Shown: piece by piece, positions 58,575-64,000 of the stretch
How the letters are laid out: every line of letters starts with the position of its first letter
Numbering within the stretch: the stretch's first letter is position 1
From: an uncultured Verrucomicrobiota bacterium
GTDB taxonomy: Bacteria; Verrucomicrobiota; Verrucomicrobiia; Verrucomicrobiales; Verrucomicrobiaceae
Assembly: GCA_903848465.1 (NCBI GenBank)
Contig: CAINGK010000057.1
Span: forward strand, 1-64,000
Length of the DNA: 64,000 bases
Direction: 5' to 3'
The notes under the pieces: model-generated
Databases searched by the model: none
Told to the model about the DNA's origin: nothing
The model's input: only the letters and a program-made list of their open reading frames with translations
Position numbers and translations under genes: made by a program

Positions 58575-59678
58575 ATGAAAACACGCCGATTCTTTCTCTC
58601 CGGTCTCGCCACCGCCGCCGCCGCCAGTTTCACTGAAACACTGCGCGCCGCACCTGATCCGAAAAAAGACGTGGTCATCGGCCACGGCGGTCATCGCTAC
58701 AAAGTGAACAAGGAATGGGTGCCCGCCGGTCAGGGCCGCCATCACCCCATCCTCAACTGCCACGAGATGGTGCAGGTCAAAGACGGCCGCCTCTTCATGA
58801 TCGGCGACCACTGGGACAATCAGATGCTCGTCTTCAAACCCGATGGCACCATCCTCGACTCCTGGGGCAGCGTCTGGCCCGGCGGCCATGGCCTGACGCT
58901 CTCCAATGAAAACGGCGAGGAGTTTCTCTTCGTCACCGACAGCGGCCTGTGGAAGTCCGGCAGCGGTGGTTATCGTCAAACCGGCCGCATCACCAAGATC
59001 GATCTCACCGGCAAAGAAATCTTCTCCATCAGCCATCCCATGAGCGTCGGCGCGTATGAGCCCGGCATGGTCTTCAATCCCACCGAAACCGCCATCGCGC
59101 CCAATGGCGACATCTATGTCGTGGATGGCTACGGCTCACAGTTTGTGCTGCGCTATGACGCACGCGGCAAATTCATCCAGCGCTTCGGCGGCAAAGATGG
59201 CGTGCCCGCCGAAGAACGCCTCAACAACGCTCATGGCATCGCCATCGACACCCGTGCTGGCGCAGACAAATCCACCGTCATCGTCACCTCACGTGTCGAT
59301 AACTGCTTTCGCCGTTTCACGCTCGACGGCAAATACCTCGAAACCCTCGCCGTCCCCGGAGCCATGGTCTGCCGCCCAGTGATTGCCGGACAGGAGCTCT
59401 ACGCCGGCGTCTGCTGGTCCAAGACTCCCGAGATCAACAAGCTCCCGCAAAACCCCAGCGGCTTCACCGTCATCCTGGATGCCACCGGCAAAGTGGTGAG
59501 CGCCCCCGGCGGCACCGCGCCCGTCTATGAAGACGGCAAACTCCAACCGCTCATGCAAGCCGAACGCATTTTCGATCATGGGCACGATGTCTGCGTACTC
59601 GACAACGGTGATCTCATCGTCTGCCAGTGGAATGCCTTCCAAACCTACCCGGTGAAACTCGAAAAAGTGGCCGCGTGA
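58575..59678 (+). CDS. Exported NHL/six-bladed beta-propeller protein
   Basis: This 367-residue protein starts MKTRRFFLSGLATAAAASF, a Tat-like signal with RRFFLSG. Propeller repeats follow (LFMIGDHWDNQMLVFKPDG, GGHGLTLSNENGEEFLFVTD, FNPTETAIAPNGDIYVVDGYG, NNAHGIAIDTRAG). This is similar to peptidylglycine lyase-like and SMP-30/NHL domains. No catalytic proof is visible. It begins 41 bp after the kinase gene. Confidence 0.8.
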   Translation: MKTRRFFLSGLATAAAASFTETLRAAPDPKKDVVIGHGGHRYKVNKEWVPAGQGRHHPILNCHEMVQVKDGRLFMIGDHWDNQMLVFKPDGTILDSWGSVWPGGHGLTLSNENGEEFLFVTDSGLWKSGSGGYRQTGRITKIDLTGKEIFSISHPMSVGAYEPGMVFNPTETAIAPNGDIYVVDGYGSQFVLRYDARGKFIQRFGGKDGVPAEERLNNAHGIAIDTRAGADKSTVIVTSRVDNCFRRFTLDGKYLETLAVPGAMVCRPVIAGQELYAGVCWSKTPEINKLPQNPSGFTVILDATGKVVSAPGGTAPVYEDGKLQPLMQAERIFDHGHDVCVLDNGDLIVCQWNAFQTYPVKLEKVAA

Positions 59679-59713
59679 ACCGCTTGATGCCACATCCGTG
59701 TTTGCGCTGCGGC

Positions 59714-59834
59714 CAATGACGAATGAGTAAACCCGAATGCCGAACGAAACCCGAATACCCCATGCCGCCAACACCGCAAGCACCTGCGGCAGCGCCATTC
59801 ACTCATTCAGGTTTCCTCGTTCATTCGTCATTTC
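59714..59834. repeat. AATGACGAATG inverted repeat, copy 2
   Basis: AATGACGAATGAGTAAACC near 59717 faces GGTTTCCTCGTTCATTCGTCATT near 59811-59833, with CCGAATG-type copies between. It is a relative of the repeat at 50848-50933. No gene is in the 180-bp gap. Confidence 0.65.
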
Positions 59835-59859
59835 CCTCTCCGCCCCTCGCTCTTAAATC

Positions 59860-60438
59860 ATGAAATACCTTACCATCGTGCGTCACGCGAAATCCAGCTG
59901 GGGACAGCCTGGACTCGCGGACCATGATCGCCCGCTCAACGAGCGTGGACTGCGCGCGGCTCCGGCAGTCGCCACGTTTTTGCACCGCACCTACTTCGGA
60001 GGCAACGAGTCCCCTCCCCTGCTGCCGCTGCCGGACCGCCTCGTGACCAGCACCGCCCTGCGCGCCCTGAGCACCGCGCAGATCATGCGCGAGACCTTCG
60101 CCATGCCAGTGGAAAGCCTGAAGTTGGAATCCCGCCTCTACCTCGCTAGTGCCGACACCATCCTCGACACCCTACGCGGATTTGAAGAGTGCTGGCACCA
60201 CGCCATGATCTTCGGCCACAACCCCGGCCTGCACGATTTCGCCGAGCACATCCTCGCCCGCGCCAACATCCCCAAGGTGCCCACCTGCACCGCCGTCATC
60301 ATGGCCTTCCCCCACGAATTCTGGGGCCTCGCCGACTGGAACGAAGCCCAGCTCATCGGCTACATCACCCCCAAAACCCTCGAACGCCGCTTCCCGGAAT
60401 TGTACGCCGGTATTTCGCGTGAGGATGGGGATGATTGA
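59860..60438 (+). CDS. sixA: SixA-type phosphohistidine phosphatase
   Basis: This 192-residue protein starts MKYLTIVRHAKSSW, the RHA/RHG signature of the histidine phosphatase superfamily with the catalytic His. DHDRPLNERGLRAAPAVA, RLVTSTALRALSTAQIM and MIFGHNPGLHDFAEHI complete the active site. SixA removes phosphate from His-containing phosphotransfer domains. The hybrid kinase gene three positions upstream is a possible functional neighbour. Confidence 0.88.
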   Translation: MKYLTIVRHAKSSWGQPGLADHDRPLNERGLRAAPAVATFLHRTYFGGNESPPLLPLPDRLVTSTALRALSTAQIMRETFAMPVESLKLESRLYLASADTILDTLRGFEECWHHAMIFGHNPGLHDFAEHILARANIPKVPTCTAVIMAFPHEFWGLADWNEAQLIGYITPKTLERRFPELYAGISREDGDD

Positions 60439-60532
60439 GGCTTTCGCAGCACGATGGTGTTCTTGGCTATCGCGATCCCAGACTGACGATCACCGGTTTA
60501 CAAAAAACGCTCGGTTGGTTAAGTTGTGCTCC

Positions 60533-61087
60533 ATGCAAACGGAAACTCTCGCTCAGAAGCTAGGCACGCGGGCGCTACGCTCGCCTCTGCTTTTAAAAGC
60601 GGAGGAGTTGGGACTTCATGGACCCAAGTCGTTGATGGATGAGGCCGTTGCACGCGGCTGTTTTCATTACCTTCAAGGCCGAACACCACCCCAGCAGCAG
60701 GTGAACTTGGAAGCCTTTTCAAATGCTGAACTCGCCATCGCATTGCTGACGGCTGCCAATCCTTACGACCCATGGTTGATTCGCGTCGGTGCCATGATGC
60801 TTGGGGCAGAGGACAATGATCCGGCAGAAATTGCGCGGCTTGCGGTTGTTGAAGACAGCGAGCAGGTCGTTCGCGCCATCGCCGAGGCCGGGGTGCGTTA
60901 CGAACCTGAAGTGGCTTTTTGGAAAACGCTACTGGCTTTGCTGCCGGAAACACTACCGCCCAAATCCGGCGTGCTGCCACACCATTCACGCTACGTTTCC
61001 ACGCCAGGACTGACCGGCCCGCGCACCCACGGAAAGGCCGTGTGGCTGCGCCCTGCCAAACTCAAAGCCTTTGGCTATGCAGGCTGA
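60533..61087 (+). CDS. Hypothetical partner of the DUF6036-like nucleotidyltransferase
   Basis: This protein of about 184 residues starts MQTETLAQKLGTRALRSPLL, chosen because sequence from 60419 is antisense-like overlap with sixA. It is mostly helical (AEELGLHGPKSLMDEAVARG, FSNAELAIALLTAANPYDPW). Its stop lies just inside the next gene, which starts at 61077 in another frame. The coupling and the partner type suggest a two-gene toxin-antitoxin-like unit in which this would be the antitoxin or regulator. No family is recognised. Confidence 0.6.
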   Translation: MQTETLAQKLGTRALRSPLLLKAEELGLHGPKSLMDEAVARGCFHYLQGRTPPQQQVNLEAFSNAELAIALLTAANPYDPWLIRVGAMMLGAEDNDPAEIARLAVVEDSEQVVRAIAEAGVRYEPEVAFWKTLLALLPETLPPKSGVLPHHSRYVSTPGLTGPRTHGKAVWLRPAKLKAFGYAG

Positions 61088-61643
61088 CAACCCCAGCTTG
61101 ATTCTGCAAACACTCGATGCACGGCTGAATCATGAAGTTGAGCTGACACTGATTGGCAAATCAGCGCTGTGGCTAGGTTTTGACGATGTGCCGCTGGCTT
61201 ACAGTGTGACGCAGGATGTGGACACCGTGGTTCCCGCGCAGCAGTCAGAGCAGATGAACGACGATCTGGCGTTCTGGGATGCCTTGACGGCAGCGAATGC
61301 AGAACTCCAGCCTTTGGGCATCTACCTGACGCACATCTTCGAAGAATGGCAGATCATCATGCGACGTGAATGGCTGATTCATCGCGTACCCATCACGCGC
61401 CCTGCACTGACATATCTCCGGCTCTTTCGTCCTGCCACGTTGGATCTTATCCTCAGCAAGATGATGCGTGGCGACGATCCCCAGCACATGGAAGAAATCC
61501 GCTGGATGATCGACCTCGAAAAAATCTCGGCTCATGATCTTGAGACAGCCTTCGCCTCGGCTCATGTGCCAGAGGATGAGGAAGTGGTGCAGGCCTTTGA
61601 AGTCGCAAAGTCTTGTGTGTTTGCGATGGCACAGAAGGTCTGA
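61077..61643 (+). CDS. DUF6036-like predicted nucleotidyltransferase
   Basis: This protein of about 188 residues starts MQADNPSLILQTLDARLNHE. The pattern ELTLIGKSALWLGFDDVPLAYSVTQDVDTVV resembles the nucleotidyltransferase loop with GxSA and D-x-D of AbiEii/DUF6036-type proteins. The C-terminal half contains RLFRPATLDLILSKMMRGDDPQHMEEIRWMI, common in that group. The start overlaps the upstream gene by 11 bases. It may be a toxin or RNA-modifying enzyme. Confidence 0.6.
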   Translation: MQADNPSLILQTLDARLNHEVELTLIGKSALWLGFDDVPLAYSVTQDVDTVVPAQQSEQMNDDLAFWDALTAANAELQPLGIYLTHIFEEWQIIMRREWLIHRVPITRPALTYLRLFRPATLDLILSKMMRGDDPQHMEEIRWMIDLEKISAHDLETAFASAHVPEDEEVVQAFEVAKSCVFAMAQKV

Positions 61644-61652
61644 AATCTCCCC

Positions 61653-62540
61653 CTACCCGCCCATCCGGCTGCGGTGCTCACTGGGCCGCCAGCCGATCCA
61701 CTTTTTAAAGGTGTTGCTGAAGACGAAGGGATTTTGATAGCCGACTTCGTGGGAGATGGTTTCGATCTTCAAGCTGGTGGTGGAGAGCAGTTCGGCGGCT
61801 TTGCGCATGCGCAGCCAGGTGACGTGGTGCATGGGAGTGCGACCCAGCGCACGGCGGCACAGTCGGCGCAGGTGCTCCGCGCTGACGTGGGCCTGATGGG
61901 CCAGCTCGTCCAGCGTCCAGTCGTAGCCCACGTTGGCGGAGACTTTTTCCCAAATGCGGTGCAGACGGTCATCCACCTGCCAGGGCTGGGCGAAGCGCTC
62001 GATGTAGTGCTGGATCAATTCAACCCAATGAAACATAGCGGCCGGTTTGGCTTCGTGGCCGACTTCTTCAATGAGGCCTTCGATGGCATGCCACAGCGCC
62101 GCCCCGGCAAAGGGTGCCATGAGCGGAGAGCTGCTGCTGAGGATGGGTGTCTGCTCCGGCTGCTGCTCGTAGCGCACCCAGCAGCAGCGCCAGATTTTGC
62201 CCGGCACGGCATGAAAGGCGTTCACCATGAAAGGCGGCAGCGCCACGGCCATGCCCGCGCTGAGTTTTTTCCAGGTGCCATCCACCAGCACGCGCCCCTC
62301 GCCTTCCAGACAGGCCAGGAAATACAGGCCACTCTGGTGCATGCGCACGATGCGGTAGGGCGCGAGCGCTGTCATGACGCCCGCATGCGCGATGCGGTGC
62401 GTGGCCAGCGTGGTGCATAGTGGGGCGCTGCGCATCAAGGCACGCGTATCCCGCTCCGAGCCACGCACCATGCGGTACTGGGTGTCAGCCCCGTGGGTGT
62501 GCGTTTCGGATAGCTCTTGGATGGCGGCGCGGGCGTGCAT
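61653..62540 (-). CDS. AraC-family transcriptional regulator
   Basis: This protein of about 295 residues starts MHARAAIQELSETHTHGADT at 62540. An N-terminal cupin-like sensor domain (APYRIVRMHQSGLYFLACLEGEGRVLVDGTW) precedes two AraC helix-turn-helix motifs: WTLDELAHQAHVSAEHLRRLCRRALG and AAELLSTTSLKIETISHEVGYQNPFVFSNTFKKWIGWRPSEHR. It is divergent from the PEP-hydrolase-type gene, which it probably controls. Confidence 0.9.
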   Translation of the reverse strand: MHARAAIQELSETHTHGADTQYRMVRGSERDTRALMRSAPLCTTLATHRIAHAGVMTALAPYRIVRMHQSGLYFLACLEGEGRVLVDGTWKKLSAGMAVALPPFMVNAFHAVPGKIWRCCWVRYEQQPEQTPILSSSSPLMAPFAGAALWHAIEGLIEEVGHEAKPAAMFHWVELIQHYIERFAQPWQVDDRLHRIWEKVSANVGYDWTLDELAHQAHVSAEHLRRLCRRALGRTPMHHVTWLRMRKAAELLSTTSLKIETISHEVGYQNPFVFSNTFKKWIGWRPSEHRSRMGG

Positions 62541-62550
62541 AAACGTAAGT

Positions 62551-62645
62551 TTGCGATTGTTTGCCGTTGTTGGCTGTGGTTTGCAATGGTTTCCCAAACA
62601 ACTGCAAACGCGCGAAGCGCCAACCACTGCAAACAACCGCAAACT
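62551..62645. repeat. Large interrupted palindrome between divergent genes
   Basis: The left arm begins GTTTGCGATTGTTTGCCGTT. The right arm, read in reverse complement, begins GTTTGCGGTTGTTTGCAGTG. Both continue with TTGGC and GGTTTGC-type blocks. The arms of about 45 bp fill almost the whole gap between the AraC gene and the start at 62654. It may hold the AraC binding sites or be another dispersed palindrome. Confidence 0.65.
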
Positions 62646-62653
62646 TCACTCTT

Positions 62654-63517
62654 ATGCCCAATCCCTGGACCGGAATCGGAAATCCCTACACGAAACAAGA
62701 AGTCGTGGACCGTCTCAAAGCCACCCGCGCGAAGGGTGAGCCGATCATCGCCGCTGGAGCGGGCACGGGCATCAGCGCCAAATTCATCGAAAAAGGCGGG
62801 GCGGATCTGATCATCATCTACAACAGCGGCCGCTTCCGCATGATGGGCCACGGCAGCACCTGCGGCCTCATGGCCTATGGGGATGCCAATGCCATCGCCA
62901 TGGAGATCGGCGAGTATGAAGTGCTGCCGGTGGTCAAAGAAATTCCGGTGGTGTGCGGCGTGCATGCCACGGACCCACGCCGCCGCATGTGGCACTGGCT
63001 GGGCCGCGTGAAGGAGATGGGCTTTTCCGGGGTGAACAATTTCCCCACCCACACCATCGTGGACGGTCATTTCCGCGGCGTGTTGGAGGAAACCGGCATG
63101 AGCGTGGAGAAAGAGTTCGAAATGGTCGGTCTGGCCACGCGCATGGACATGTTCAGCATCGTCTATGTGGCAACACCGGAAGAAGCCATCAAGATGGCGA
63201 AAAACGGCGCAGACGCAATCATAGCGCACGTCGGCACCACCGTAGGCGGCAGCATCGGCGTGACGAATGCCGTGGTGAGCTGGGACCACACCGTGAAGGT
63301 CACCCAGGACATCATTGATGCCGCGAAGAGCGTCAATCCCAACATCTTCACCCTCACCCACGGCGGCCCGATCAACACGCCCAAGGACGTGGAATTCATC
63401 CTCAGCAAGACCTCGGCGGACGGTTTCGTCGGTGCCAGCAGCCTGGAACGCATGGGGGTGGAGGATTCCCTGACCAGCCTGACCCGGGAGTTCAAACGCG
63501 TCCCTATCGGGCGGTAA
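62654..63517 (+). CDS. Phosphoenolpyruvate hydrolase family TIM-barrel protein
   Basis: This protein of about 287 residues starts MPNPWTGIGNPYTKQEVVDR. Its sequence (GEPIIAAGAGTGISAKFIEKGG, DLIIIYNSGRFRMMGHGS, LPVVKEIPVVCGVHATDP, GFSGVNNFPTHTIVDGHFR, IIAHVGTTVGGSIG, THGGPINTPKDVEFIL) matches the PEP-hydrolase/TIM-barrel signal transduction family related to Tm-1-type proteins. The physiological reaction is uncertain. An AraC regulator is divergent. Confidence 0.85.
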   Translation: MPNPWTGIGNPYTKQEVVDRLKATRAKGEPIIAAGAGTGISAKFIEKGGADLIIIYNSGRFRMMGHGSTCGLMAYGDANAIAMEIGEYEVLPVVKEIPVVCGVHATDPRRRMWHWLGRVKEMGFSGVNNFPTHTIVDGHFRGVLEETGMSVEKEFEMVGLATRMDMFSIVYVATPEEAIKMAKNGADAIIAHVGTTVGGSIGVTNAVVSWDHTVKVTQDIIDAAKSVNPNIFTLTHGGPINTPKDVEFILSKTSADGFVGASSLERMGVEDSLTSLTREFKRVPIGR

Positions 63518-63633
63518 AACCCGGCTCCGCCCGCCCATAAGGGTGGCTTTAGCCCCAGTGATTCGCATTTTGCAAAAAAATTACCGGCGTGTATGCTCGG
63601 TCTCGCGTTACTTAGTTGTAACACCCCCCGCTC

Positions 63634-64000
63634 ATGTCCGACGACCCCTTTAACAACCGCCCTGACGGCCCCAGCCGTCGCAACCAAGACCCGCAGTTCA
63701 ACTGGCGCGGCTTCCTGCTCTTCGCGCTCGCGATCACCCTGCTGATCTCGGGCTTCATGATGAACAAGGGAATGACCGGCAGCCGCAAGGTATTCGACTA
63801 CGCAGAGTTCAAGCGGCATGTGGAAGCTGACCGCATCGATCCCAACAAGCCACTCAACCTCGTCAGTTCCGACGCTACCTCCAAGAAAACCATTGAGGGC
63901 AGGTACTTCCCACTGCCAGCCAGCAACATCCCGCAGGCAGGCAAAACGGCAGAGGCAGAGCCTACACCGCCCAGTTTGAGCAAACCGGTTCCTGCCGATG
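63634..64000 (+). CDS. ftsH: FtsH ATP-dependent zinc metalloprotease, N-terminal part (runs off the window)
   Basis: The frame is open from the ATG at 63634 to the window end (122 codons). It starts MSDDPFNNRPDGPSRRNQDP, then a membrane helix (GFLLFALAITLLISGFMM) and VFDYAEFKRHVEADRI, which matches the FtsH N-terminal membrane anchor and the start of its periplasmic domain. The ATPase and HEXXH parts would lie beyond the window, so the call rests on the N-terminus only. Confidence 0.72.
   Translation, partial: MSDDPFNNRPDGPSRRNQDPQFNWRGFLLFALAITLLISGFMMNKGMTGSRKVFDYAEFKRHVEADRIDPNKPLNLVSSDATSKKTIEGRYFPLPASNIPQAGKTAEAEPTPPSLSKPVPAD

Overview
The window looks like chromosomal DNA of a Verrucomicrobium-type bacterium (Verrucomicrobiota, Prosthecobacter/Verrucomicrobium-like). 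The grounds are a GC-rich genome, an LpxC-FabZ fusion, secreted PVC-type c-heme proteins (DUF1592/DUF1552 pair, PQQ-like dehydrogenase with a C-terminal CxxCH domain), a DUF1080 protein, twin-arginine secreted glycosidases and many short palindromic repeats. The assignment comes from family content only.

Layout. 1-0.3 kb: right end of an IS256-type element joined to a truncated UDP-GlcNAc 2-epimerase-like gene. 0.65-1.6 kb: sugar isomerase. 1.6-8.0 kb, minus strand: the most unusual locus. A leader with competing hairpins is followed by at least 26 tightly packed tRNA-like genes and then rlaP, rtcB and two paralogous HNH nuclease genes. 8.3-12.1 kb: a small structured transcript, a ZnuA-like lipoprotein, mutY, rnhC and an HU-like gene. 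12.2-25.7 kb: secreted PVC proteins (heme dehydrogenase, DUF1080, DUF1592, esterase, glycosidase, DUF1552, LRR protein), interrupted by a vapBC-like toxin-antitoxin pair. 25.8-28.4 kb: two-component system with a discoidin-domain kinase. 28.5-32 kb: tandem SGNH hydrolase and glgX. 32-33.2 kb: palindromic repeats. 33.2-43.6 kb: surface polysaccharide genes (a MurJ-like gene with a frameshift, an O-antigen ligase/polymerase-like protein, glycosyltransferases, asnB, acyltransferase, SGNH hydrolase). 43.6-45.8 kb: lpxA and lpxC-fabZ. 45.9-50.8 kb: PQQ propeller, acsA, SurA-like chaperone. 50.9-56.7 kb: class V aminotransferase, toxin remnants, pheT, pheS, rplT, rpmI. 56.9-64 kb: hybrid histidine kinase, secreted propeller, sixA, a nucleotidyltransferase pair, AraC regulator with a divergent PEP-hydrolase-type barrel, and the start of ftsH.

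The array at 5.49-7.78 kb is the main discovery. Read on the minus strand it gives cloverleaves with anticodons for all 20 amino acids, mostly with encoded CCA and spacers of only 3-17 nt. The elbow is systematically non-canonical. Every T-loop has G at position 55 instead of the near-universal T (pseudouridine), and the D-loops carry A-G where G18-G19 is expected, while C56 is kept almost throughout. The His unit keeps a G-1:C73 pair and the Ser and Tyr units keep long variable arms, but the Leu units do not. One Leu(CAG) unit has a 67-nt insertion inside its T-loop. Transcription of the array runs towards genes for RNA ligation (RtcB), an RNA-repair nucleotidyltransferase (RlaP) and HNH nucleases. 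This suggests a self-contained tRNA reserve, decoy or repair system.
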